A stretch of DNA of 7,426 nt from an uncultured bacterium (GCA_905215195.1 CAJMPF010000084.1:1-7426); one strand, 5' to 3'; positions 1 through 5,384 are shown, numbered from the stretch's first letter. Made by a program: numbers and translations. The notes: a model not told the origin generated them from the letters alone.

Positions 1-50
1 GCGGCGGCCCGCGCTGCATGAGCATGCCCTTCTGGCGCGAGGACCTCTAA
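1..50 (+). CDS. arcA: Arginine deiminase, C-terminal end only (5' part outside window)
   Basis: Only the last 15 codons and the stop (TAA, 48-50) are present. Read from position 3 they give GGPRCMSMPFWREDL. The G-G-x-x-C-M-[ST]-x-P pattern close to the C-terminus is the hallmark of arginine deiminase; its cysteine is the nucleophile that forms the amidino-enzyme intermediate, and here it lies 11 residues from the end, as expected for the family. The enzyme hydrolyses L-arginine to citrulline and ammonia in the cytoplasm, the first step of the arginine deiminase pathway. The next gene is an ornithine carbamoyltransferase, which uses the citrulline, so context and motif agree. The remainder of the gene, and any promoter of the cluster, lie upstream of the window. 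Confidence 0.85.
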   Translation, partial: GGPRCMSMPFWREDL

Positions 51-62
51 GTCTTTCCGTTT

Positions 63-110
63 CCGGTGCGGTCCCCCTACAACCGCACCGGCTTCGCCCG
101 TTAAACGGGC
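63..110 (+). other. Two tandem intercistronic hairpins between arcA and arcB
   Basis: CCGGTGCGGT (63-72) pairs perfectly with ACCGCACCGG (82-91) around a 9-base loop. GCCCGT (96-101) pairs with ACGGGC (105-110) around a TAA loop. Neither is followed by a T-tract, so an efficient intrinsic terminator is unlikely. I infer a role in mRNA processing or in protecting the 3' end of arcA mRNA, with transcription continuing into arcB. Confidence 0.6.
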
Positions 111-155
111 AACACTAATACTTACGTAATTCATTTCTTCGAAAGGAATCGAACC

Positions 156-1151
156 ATGGGTGTTAACCTCTCCGGCCGTAGCTTCCTCAAGCTTCTCGAC
201 CTCACCACCGAGGAGATCGAGTACCTGCTCAAGCTCTCCAAGAACTTCAAGGATATGAAGCGCGCTGGCGTTCCGCACCGCTATCTCGAGGGCAAGAATA
301 TCGTTCTGCTCTTCCAGAAGACCTCCACTCGTACCCGCTGCGCCTTCGAGGTCGGCGGCATGGATCTGGGCATGGGCGTCACCTACCTCGATCCGGGTTC
401 GTCGCAGATGGGCAAGAAGGAGTCCATCGAGGACACCGCCCGCGTTCTCGGCCGCATGTATGACGGCATCGAGTTCCGTGGCTTTGCCCAGGACGACGTC
501 GAGGAGCTCGCTGCTAAGTCCGGCGTGCCCGTGTGGAACGGCCTGACCACCGAGTGGCACCCCACCCAGATGCTCGCCGACATCCTGACCGTCCAGGAGA
601 ACTTCAACTACGACATCAAGGGCAAGACCCTTGTCTTCATGGGCGACTGCAAGAACAATGTCGCTCGCTCCCTCATGGTCGTCTGCTCCAAGCTCGGCAT
701 GAACTTCGTGGCCTGCGGCCCCGAGGAGTGCATGCCCGCTGACGACGTCATCGAGGCCTGCAAGCCCATCGCCGAGGCCAATGGCTGCACCATCAAGCTG
801 ACCACCGACGTCAAGGACGGCGTCACCGGTGCCGACGTTATCTACACCGACGTGTGGGTCTCCATGGGCGAGCCCGACGAGGTCTGGGCCGAGCGCATCG
901 CTCAGCTCACCCCGTATCGTGTCACCTCCGAGGTCATGGCTATGGCCAACCCGGGTGCCATCTTCCTGCACTGCCTGCCCAGCTTCCACGACACCAACAC
1001 CACGATTGGCGCCGAGAAGTGCGAGCAGTTCGGCATCACCGAGCAGGAGGTCACCGACGAGGTCTTCGAGAGCCCCGCTTCCAAGGTCTTCGACGAGGCC
1101 GAGAACCGCATGCACACCATTAAGGCTGTCATGTACGCCACGCTCAAGTAA
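156..1151 (+). CDS. arcB: Ornithine carbamoyltransferase, catabolic (ArcB type)
   Basis: This 331-residue protein has the usual length of ornithine carbamoyltransferases. The family motifs are all present: the carbamoyl-phosphate loop STRTR (57-61), HPTQ (135-138), the GDCKNN segment (163-168), the ornithine-binding D232 and SMG (236-238), the catalytic HCLP (272-275), and a conserved C-terminal segment containing ENRMHTIKAV. It interconverts ornithine plus carbamoyl phosphate and citrulline plus phosphate in the cytoplasm. The motif set cannot separate anabolic ArgF from catabolic ArcB. The position directly after arginine deiminase and before a YfcC-type transporter argues for the catabolic role, phosphorolysing citrulline. 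The start at 156 is preceded by GAAAGGA (about 141-147) at good spacing. Phenylalanine is almost always TTC, a bias typical of highly expressed genes and unlike the downstream DUF1846 gene. A strong terminator follows the stop. Confidence 0.95.
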   Translation: MGVNLSGRSFLKLLDLTTEEIEYLLKLSKNFKDMKRAGVPHRYLEGKNIVLLFQKTSTRTRCAFEVGGMDLGMGVTYLDPGSSQMGKKESIEDTARVLGRMYDGIEFRGFAQDDVEELAAKSGVPVWNGLTTEWHPTQMLADILTVQENFNYDIKGKTLVFMGDCKNNVARSLMVVCSKLGMNFVACGPEECMPADDVIEACKPIAEANGCTIKLTTDVKDGVTGADVIYTDVWVSMGEPDEVWAERIAQLTPYRVTSEVMAMANPGAIFLHCLPSFHDTNTTIGAEKCEQFGITEQEVTDEVFESPASKVFDEAENRMHTIKAVMYATLK

Positions 1152-1166
1152 GAGCATCTAGCATCT

Positions 1167-1205
1167 CGCTCGGGGTGTATTGCTGCACACCCCGAGCGGT
1201 TTTAT
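1167..1205 (+). terminator. Intrinsic terminator after arcB
   Basis: CGCTCGGGGTGT (1167-1178) and ACACCCCGAGCG (1187-1198) form a perfect 12-bp stem around an 8-base loop, followed by GTTTTAT. This is a convincing Rho-independent terminator 15 bases after the arcB stop. Because the transporter gene follows on the same strand, it may be partial, lowering transporter expression relative to the enzymes. Confidence 0.88.
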
Positions 1206-1206
1206 C

Positions 1207-1216
1207 TGGTAATAAT
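1207..1216 (+). promoter_or_regulatory. Possible extended -10 promoter for the transporter gene
   Basis: TGGTAATAAT lies directly after the arcB terminator and resembles an extended -10 element (TGn followed by TAATAA). No -35 hexamer can be recognised at the usual distance, because the terminator stem occupies that place. The call is weak. It would let the transporter be transcribed independently of arcB. Confidence 0.25.
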
Positions 1217-1265
1217 CTCGCATCAAGCGGCAGGCACGGCACGGAAGAGCCGCTTCTGGCGAGAT
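1215..1265 (+). other. Two-tier leader hairpin upstream of the transporter
   Basis: ATCTCGC (1215-1221) pairs with GCGAGAT (1259-1265) and, inside it, AAGCGGC (1225-1231) pairs with GCCGCTT (1249-1255). The two perfect 7-bp stems are separated by a symmetrical 3x3 internal loop and capped by a 17-base purine-rich loop containing GGCACGGCACGG. It ends about 18 bases before the Shine-Dalgarno of the transporter gene. It could protect a processed 5' end or act as a regulatory leader. I do not recognise it as a known riboswitch class. Confidence 0.55.
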
Positions 1266-1298
1266 CAGTAAATGATTTATGAAGGGGGGATGAGAACT

Positions 1299-2777
1299 AT
1301 GACTGAGACCGCTAAGAAAAAGCGCGGTATGCCTTCATCGTTCACCATTCTTCTTGCTCTGCTGGCAATTGTCGCAGTGATTACCGTTATCGTCTCCGGC
1401 ACGTCCGGCGGCGCGGTTACTGCCGCCCGTCTGAGCGATTTCTGCACCGCCCCGATTAAGGGCTTCGCTGACGCTCTGCCCGTCTGCCTCTTCGTTATGA
1501 TCCTGGGCGGCTTCCTCGGCATGATGACCGAGACCGGCGCTCTGGACAACGGCATCGCCGTTCTGGTGCAGAAGCTTAAGGGCAACGAGATTATGCTCAT
1601 TCCCGTGCTGATGCTCATCTTCTCCCTCGGTGGTACCACCTATGGTATGTGCGAGGAGACCGTTCCCTTCTACGCCCTGCTCGCCGCTACCATGATGGCC
1701 GCTGGCTTCGACCCCATGGTCGGTGCCGCTACCGTCCTGCTCGGCGCTGGCTGCGGCTGCCTGGGCTCCACGGTTAACCCGTTCGCCGTCGGCGCTGCCG
1801 TCGACGCTCTGACCGGCGTTGGCATTGAGGTCAACCAGTCCATCATCATCGGCCTCGGTGCCGTCCTGTGGATTGTCACTACCGCTATGTCCATCTTCTT
1901 CGTGATGAGCTACGCCAAGAAGGTCAAGGCTGACAAGGGTTCCACCATCCTGTCGATGCAGGAGCTCAAGGACGCCGAAGAGGCTCACGGCAAGGCTGCT
2001 TCCGAGGTCCACAAGGAGGTCAAGCTCACCGGTCGTCAGAAGGGTGTTCTGATCGCCTTCGCCTTCACCTTCGTCGTCATGATCGTCGGCTTCATTCCGC
2101 TGGCCGACCTCAACGAGGGCGTCGCCAACTTCTTCGACGCTGGCGCTGTCTACGACGCCGACGGTAACGCCGTCGTCCAGGGCTGGTCTGCCCTGATCAC
2201 CGGCCTGCCCATTGGCCAGTGGTACTTCGACGAGGCTTCCACCTGGTTCTTCCTCATGGCCGTCCTGATCGGTATCATCGGTGGCCTGTCCGAGAAGCAG
2301 ATCGTTAACACCTTCATCACCGGCGCTGCCGACATGATGTCCGTTGTTCTCGTCATCGCCCTCGCCCGTGGTATCTCCGTCCTCATGGCTAACACCGGCC
2401 TCGATGTCTTCGTCCTCGACGCTGCCGCCAATGCCCTGGCTGGCCTGTCCGGCGTGATCTTCGCTCCCATGAGCTTCCTGGTCTACTTCGGCCTGTCCTT
2501 CCTGATCCCCTCGACCTCCGGTATGGCCACCGTCTCCATGCCCATCATGGGACCGCTGGCTGTTAAGCTCGGCTTCTCGCCTGAGGTCATGGTCATGATC
2601 TTCTCCGCCGCCATCGGTGTCGTGAACCTGTTCACCCCGACCTCCGGTGCCATCATGGGCGGTCTCGCCCTGGCCAAGATCGAGTGGACGACCTGGCTCA
2701 AGTTTGCCCTTAAGCTCATCGTTGCTCTCTCCGTCGTCTGCGCCATCATCCTGACCGTCGCCTGCGTGTTGATCTAA
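1299..2777 (+). CDS. YfcC/DcuC-family membrane transporter, probable arginine/ornithine exchanger
   Basis: This 492-residue, strongly hydrophobic protein has about a dozen candidate membrane spans, with a basic N-terminus (MTETAKKKRG) and a charged loop near 207-250. YfcC-family signatures are visible: GGTTYGMCEETVPFY (111-125), STVNPFAVG (157-165), FLIPSTSGMA (401-410) and NLFTPTSGAIMGG (443-455). The last two look like the re-entrant hairpin motifs of the ion-transporter superfamily. Some members next to arginine deiminase genes (called ArcE, or ArcD in many annotations) exchange arginine for ornithine. That substrate is inferred here from the neighbouring arcA and arcB; family membership alone does not prove it. 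I chose ATG 1299 because AAGGGGGGA (1282-1290) lies at correct spacing; an upstream in-frame ATG at 1272 has no ribosome binding site. Codon use is strongly TTC-biased, as in arcB. Confidence 0.88.
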   Translation: MTETAKKKRGMPSSFTILLALLAIVAVITVIVSGTSGGAVTAARLSDFCTAPIKGFADALPVCLFVMILGGFLGMMTETGALDNGIAVLVQKLKGNEIMLIPVLMLIFSLGGTTYGMCEETVPFYALLAATMMAAGFDPMVGAATVLLGAGCGCLGSTVNPFAVGAAVDALTGVGIEVNQSIIIGLGAVLWIVTTAMSIFFVMSYAKKVKADKGSTILSMQELKDAEEAHGKAASEVHKEVKLTGRQKGVLIAFAFTFVVMIVGFIPLADLNEGVANFFDAGAVYDADGNAVVQGWSALITGLPIGQWYFDEASTWFFLMAVLIGIIGGLSEKQIVNTFITGAADMMSVVLVIALARGISVLMANTGLDVFVLDAAANALAGLSGVIFAPMSFLVYFGLSFLIPSTSGMATVSMPIMGPLAVKLGFSPEVMVMIFSAAIGVVNLFTPTSGAIMGGLALAKIEWTTWLKFALKLIVALSVVCAIILTVACVLI

Positions 2778-2863
2778 GTACCCAACGGGTACCCCACGGA
2801 AACCTTGACGATCCTGTAGAGGATCACCTGGTCATCGTCTGTCCGGTGGGGTAAACCCACCGG
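2778..2863 (+). other. Cluster of competing hairpins after the transporter gene
   Basis: Directly after the stop, GTACCC (2778-2783) pairs with GGGTAC (2787-2792). Next, ACCCCACGGA (2791-2800) can pair with TCCGGTGGGGT (2842-2852, one bulged G), enclosing GACGAT (2807-2812) with ATCGTC (2834-2839). This long arm excludes a second perfect hairpin, CCGGTGGG (2843-2850) with CCCACCGG (2856-2863). A further stem, GGTAG/CTACC (2862-2875), overlaps the last by two bases. The pairs are directly visible. A regulatory switch is only an inference. Confidence 0.5.
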
Positions 2864-2879
2864 TAGACTCCTACCTTTA

Positions 2880-2920
2880 GCCCCCTTCCGTTCCGTGCGC
2901 GGGAGGGGGCGCTCTTGTGT
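2880..2920 (+). terminator. Likely terminator of the arc/transporter transcript
   Basis: GCCCCCTTCCG (2880-2890) pairs with CGGGAGGGGGC (2900-2910), giving 11 bp with one G-U pair around a 9-base loop. It is followed by GCTCTTGTGT, which is only moderately T-rich. The stem is strong and the tail weak, so termination efficiency is uncertain. It is the best candidate for ending transcription from the transporter gene. Confidence 0.55.
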
Positions 2921-2946
2921 TCCGGCGTTTTACCAAACGCCGGAAC
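2919..2946 (+). repeat. Perfect 12-bp inverted repeat
   Basis: GTTCCGGCGTTT (2919-2930) and AAACGCCGGAAC (2935-2946) are perfect complements around a TACC loop. There is no T-tract on either side, so it is not a classical terminator, although it immediately follows the candidate terminator and may back it up. Confidence 0.6.
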
Positions 2947-2957
2947 CACTCGACGCT

Positions 2958-3059
2958 GCAAGCCCGCCAGAGCGGCAATCTGACGTTCAATCGTCGGGCA
3001 TGGCCAAAAGGCCTATGCCCTCCTCTTTCACGTCACCTTGCTCGCTCTGGCGGGCTTTC
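2958..3059. repeat. Imperfect palindrome of about 100 bases
   Basis: AAGCCCGCCAGAGCG (2960-2974) is perfectly complementary to CGCTCTGGCGGGCTT (3043-3057). Inside, TGACGT (2981-2986) pairs with ACGTCA (3030-3035). At the centre GGGCATGGCC (2996-3005) pairs with GGCCTATGCCC (3010-3020, one bulged T) around an AAAA loop. The three nested stems give one long hairpin or cruciform. No gene is recognisable in it. It could be a palindromic repeat element (REP or MITE like), a structured non-coding RNA, or a processing site; recurrence elsewhere in the genome would be needed to tell. Confidence 0.6.
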
Positions 3060-3213
3060 GCTGGCTTATGCTCAACCTGCGGCGCTGCCATCGTTGGTGC
3101 TGAGCGACTTGTTCCCCGCCTCAAATTAGCCATCCTGGGTCCCCGGTGGTTGCGGTGGGCGTGTTTGGTTGGTGCCTGTTGATGGTCTGGGTATCGGGGA
3201 GGGCGGGCTCCGT
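3060..3213. other. Non-coding stretch, last part of the 481-base gap
   Basis: I find no supportable gene here. GCTCA (3070-3074) and TGAGC (3101-3105) can form a small hairpin. From about 3137 to 3206 the plus strand is rich in G and T, with many GG and GGG tracts, which could form weak two-layer G-quadruplexes. The promoter of the next gene follows. Confidence 0.4.
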
Positions 3214-3219
3214 TATAAT
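3214..3219 (+). promoter_or_regulatory. Consensus -10 box (TATAAT) for the DUF1846 gene
   Basis: A perfect TATAAT ends 39 bases before the chosen start codon. The place where a -35 box should stand (about 3190-3196) reads GGTATCG, which is poor, so an activator or a weak -35 is likely. Transcription would start near 3226, giving a leader of about 33 bases that includes the Shine-Dalgarno GGGAG (3248-3252). Confidence 0.6.
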
Positions 3220-3258
3220 CGCCTAGGACATTAAATGGAAACGGGACGGGAGCCATAC

Positions 3259-4740
3259 ATGCGCCAGGGTTTCGACAACGCGAAATATATCGAGCTGCAG
3301 GCCGCTCATATTAAGGAGCGCATCTCGCAGTTTGGCGGCAAACTCTATTTGGAGTTTGGCGGCAAGCTGTTTGACGACTATCACGCGAGTCGCGTGCTGC
3401 CGGGTTTTGAGCCGGACAGCAAGTTTCGCATGCTCAAGAGCATTGCCGATGACGTTGAGGTCATCATCGCGATTAACGCGAACCACATCGAGAAGAATAA
3501 GGCCCGTGGCGACCTGGGCATTACCTATGACGAGGACGTTTTGCGCCTGGTCGACCTGTTCCGCGGCAATGGTTTTGCTGTCGCGGCCGTGGTCATCACC
3601 CAGTATGCAGGCCAGCCCGCCGCTGACGTCTTCCGTAATCGCCTAAACGCGCTCGGCATTCCCGCCAAGCTGCACTATCCCATCGAGGGCTATCCCCACG
3701 ACGTCGATCTGATCGTGTCCGACGACGGCTATGGCAAGAACGAGTTTGTCGAGACCACTCGTCCGCTCGTTGTGGTCACCGCTCCCGGCCCTGGCTCGGG
3801 CAAGCTCGCCACCTGCCTGTCTCAGCTCTATCACGAGCACAAGCACGGCACCGCCGCCGGCTACGCCAAGTTCGAGACTTTCCCGGTCTGGAATCTGCCC
3901 CTCACGCATCCGGTCAACATCGCCTATGAGGCCGCCACGGCCGACCTTGACGATGCCAATATCATCGACTCCTTCCACTTGGAGGCCTACAACAAGACCA
4001 CGGTCAACTACAACCGCGACGTCGAGGCCTTCCCGGTGGTCCGTGCCCTGATGGAAAAGATCCTGGGCAAGAGCCCCTACCAGAGCCCCACGGACATGGG
4101 CGTAAATATGGTCGGCTTTGCCATCACCGATGACGATGCCTGCCGCGACGCTTCCAAGATGGAAATCGTCCGCCGCTACTTTACCGCGGTCGAAAATGTG
4201 CGCCGTACCGGCGTGGGCGATGAGCAGGTTGATCGTCTCAAGATCATTATGAAGAAGGCCGGTATCGACAAGAACTACTCGCCGGCACGCTCGGCCGCTC
4301 TTACCAGGGAGCAGCTGACGGGTGGCCCCGTAGGCGCCATGGTCATGCCCGATGGCTCCGTGGTGACCGGCAAGACTTCCACGCGCCTGGGCGCCGCGAG
4401 CTCGCTCATCATGAATGCACTTAAGCATGTCTCGGGCGTTGACCTTGAGCTCGAGGTCATTAGCGATGAGGCGATCGAGCCTATCAGCAAGCTCAAGACG
4501 CATTTCCTGGGTAGCAAGAACCCGCGCCTGCACACCGACGAGACGCTTATGGCGCTGTCGATCACCTCGGCTACGAGCGAGACGGCCGCTCGTGTCCTTT
4601 CGGGCCTGGAGCAGCTGCGTGGCTGCGATGCCTTCTTTAGCGTGATCATCTCGCCGACGGACGAGACGGTGCTGCGCAAGCTGGGCATCAACGTGTGCTG
4701 CGAGCCCAAGTTCGAGCGCCGTGGTTTCTTCCACCGCTAA
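3259..4740 (+). CDS. UPF0371 / DUF1846 family protein, function unknown
   Basis: This 493-residue protein closely resembles the conserved DUF1846 (UPF0371) family, which occurs in many Firmicutes and Actinobacteria and whose biochemical role I do not know. Recognisable conserved blocks are FGGKLFDDYHASRVLPGFEP (33-52), VVVTAPGPGSGK (171-182), HPVNIAYEAATADL (217-230), SPTDMGVNM (276-284) and VVTGKTS (368-374). The GPGSGK stretch looks like a phosphate-binding loop but lacks the spacing of a true Walker A motif, so nucleotide binding is only a suggestion. No signal peptide or membrane span is seen, which points to a cytoplasmic protein. I chose ATG 3259 because GGGAG lies 6 bases upstream. The in-frame ATG at 3235 has no ribosome binding site and would leave almost no leader. 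It appears monocistronic, between a TATAAT promoter and a downstream hairpin. Its mix of TTT and TTC contrasts with the arc genes. Confidence 0.9.
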   Translation: MRQGFDNAKYIELQAAHIKERISQFGGKLYLEFGGKLFDDYHASRVLPGFEPDSKFRMLKSIADDVEVIIAINANHIEKNKARGDLGITYDEDVLRLVDLFRGNGFAVAAVVITQYAGQPAADVFRNRLNALGIPAKLHYPIEGYPHDVDLIVSDDGYGKNEFVETTRPLVVVTAPGPGSGKLATCLSQLYHEHKHGTAAGYAKFETFPVWNLPLTHPVNIAYEAATADLDDANIIDSFHLEAYNKTTVNYNRDVEAFPVVRALMEKILGKSPYQSPTDMGVNMVGFAITDDDACRDASKMEIVRRYFTAVENVRRTGVGDEQVDRLKIIMKKAGIDKNYSPARSAALTREQLTGGPVGAMVMPDGSVVTGKTSTRLGAASSLIMNALKHVSGVDLELEVISDEAIEPISKLKTHFLGSKNPRLHTDETLMALSITSATSETAARVLSGLEQLRGCDAFFSVIISPTDETVLRKLGINVCCEPKFERRGFFHR

Positions 4741-4745
4741 GCCTG

Positions 4746-4800
4746 GATAAATTGGTCTGAAAGGGGCGCATCGGTATACATTCGGTGTGCCCCATTTATC
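4746..4800 (+). terminator. Bipartite hairpin, possible terminator after the DUF1846 gene
   Basis: GATAAAT (4746-4752) pairs with ATTTATC (4794-4800), and GGGGCGCA (4763-4770) pairs with TGTGCCCC (4786-4793, one G-U pair). The 3' sides abut, and ten extra bases are unpaired on the 5' side. The inner stem followed by ATTTATC resembles a weak intrinsic terminator. It lies 6 bases after the stop codon. Confidence 0.5.
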
Positions 4801-4861
4801 AACAAAGCTACCGTTTAACCTAAAATTAGCCCGTTTACCTGCCTATAAGCGATTTGGGCGG

Positions 4862-4869
4862 TATACAAT
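4862..4869 (+). promoter_or_regulatory. Candidate -10 region for the winged-helix regulator
   Basis: TATACAAT contains the overlapping -10-like hexamers TATACA and TACAAT. I see no convincing -35 at 16-19 bases. The hexamers overlap the second copy of a 9-bp repeat CGGTATACA (4859-4867; first copy 4772-4780), which might be a repressor site. A start near 4876 would give a leader of about 110 bases. Confidence 0.4.
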
Positions 4870-4892
4870 AACCCTAATTGTTTCATCCTTTT

Positions 4893-4969
4893 GCGGGGAT
4901 GCCGCATGATGGATGTTGCCGGCCATCATGGGGTGTGCCGGTCGCGCACGGTGCAAGTGATGCCCGTGC
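4893..4969 (+). other. Structured 5' leader of the winged-helix regulator
   Basis: Three small hairpins are visible: GCGG (4893-4896) with CCGC (4902-4905), CATGATGG (4905-4912) with CCATCATG (4923-4930), and GCACGG (4946-4951) with CCGTGC (4964-4969). They precede the Shine-Dalgarno by 7 or more bases. The middle one is a perfect 8-bp inverted repeat that could equally be a dimeric operator on DNA. An in-frame upstream ATG at 4878 lacks a ribosome binding site, so I treat this stretch as untranslated. Confidence 0.4.
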
Positions 4970-4988
4970 TCGGTTTGAGGAGGCTGCC

Positions 4989-5327
4989 ATGGCTGGCAAG
5001 GGTCGTGCGAGTGTCAACGATATGAAGCGTGTCGAGGTTCAGGTGCTGATGGAGATTGCACAGCAGTCCGAAGACAACGGCGGATTTTATGGCTTTTCGC
5101 GAAAGACGCTTGCCGAGCGTGTGGGGGTGTCTCCGTATCGCGCCCGCGCGGCAATTGAGCGCTTGGAATCCGAAGACATCATTGAGGTTGTCTCGCGCTA
5201 CAGCGACGACGGCGGCCAGCTCGCAAATGGTATTTGTCTTACGGAGCGTGGCGAATGGTATCTAGAGGGCATCCGTGCCGGTATGCTCGTGCGGGACTTG
5301 ATCAAGGACGAAGTCGCCGATCGATAA
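4989..5327 (+). CDS. Small winged helix-turn-helix DNA-binding protein, probable regulator
   Basis: This 112-residue protein is almost entirely one winged-helix domain. After a basic start (MAGKGRASVNDMKR) and helix 1 (about 11-27), residues 39-61 (KTLAERVGVS then YRARAAIERLE) form the helix-turn-helix, and 62-84 (IIEVVSRYSDD through GICLTERG) form the wing. The last helix, 88-107, could mediate dimerisation. The LTERG followed by W-Y-L resembles MarR- and PadR-like regulators, but I cannot assign a family, ligand or target. The start at 4989 is favoured by GAGGAGG (4977-4983), 5 bases upstream; 37 extra codons to ATG 4878 have neither a ribosome site nor a plausible protein sequence. It stands alone, with its own leader and a strong terminator, so its targets are not evident from context. 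Autoregulation is possible. Confidence 0.75.
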   Translation: MAGKGRASVNDMKRVEVQVLMEIAQQSEDNGGFYGFSRKTLAERVGVSPYRARAAIERLESEDIIEVVSRYSDDGGQLANGICLTERGEWYLEGIRAGMLVRDLIKDEVADR

Positions 5328-5351
5328 CCGCGTGCATACATAGTGGAAACG

Positions 5352-5384
5352 ACGCCGCCTGGGCAACCGGGCGGCGTTTTGTTT
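5352..5384 (+). terminator. Intrinsic terminator with GCAA tetraloop
   Basis: ACGCCGCCTGG (5352-5362) pairs with CCGGGCGGCGT (5367-5377) to give 11 bp with one G-U pair. The loop is GCAA, a stable GNRA tetraloop, and TTTTGTTT follows from 5377. This is a textbook Rho-independent terminator ending the regulator transcript and insulating pyrG. Confidence 0.93.

Noticed and set aside
1272..1298. Upstream ATG adding nine residues to the transporter
   Set aside because: It lacks a Shine-Dalgarno, and the strong AAGGGGGGA lies inside this extension at correct spacing for ATG 1299.
1335..2012. 225-codon minus-strand frame opposite the transporter
   Set aside because: Rich in His, Asp, Gly and Glu, as expected from the complement of a hydrophobic membrane protein; no ribosome site or domain seen.
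2895..3182. Plus-strand frame of 95 codons in the long intergenic gap
   Set aside because: It starts inside a terminator-like stem and spans perfect inverted repeats, without a ribosome site; the sequence is better explained as structured non-coding DNA.
2987..3256. Minus-strand frame of 89 codons across the gap and the TATAAT promoter
   Set aside because: No recognisable protein, and it overlaps the promoter and start of the DUF1846 gene.
2778..3258. tRNA, SRP RNA or CRISPR array in the long gap
   Set aside because: I looked for a cloverleaf with a TTC loop, the GGAAGC-type SRP tip and regularly spaced direct repeats, and found none; only inverted repeats are present.
3643..4734. 363-codon open frame on the minus strand opposite the DUF1846 gene
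   Set aside because: It is fully antisense to a conserved protein, and its Arg/His/Gly/Val-rich sequence has no recognisable family; typical GC-skew artefact.
4878..4988. 37-codon N-terminal extension of the winged-helix protein
   Set aside because: No ribosome site precedes ATG 4878, the encoded peptide is not protein-like, and GAGGAGG fits ATG 4989 precisely.
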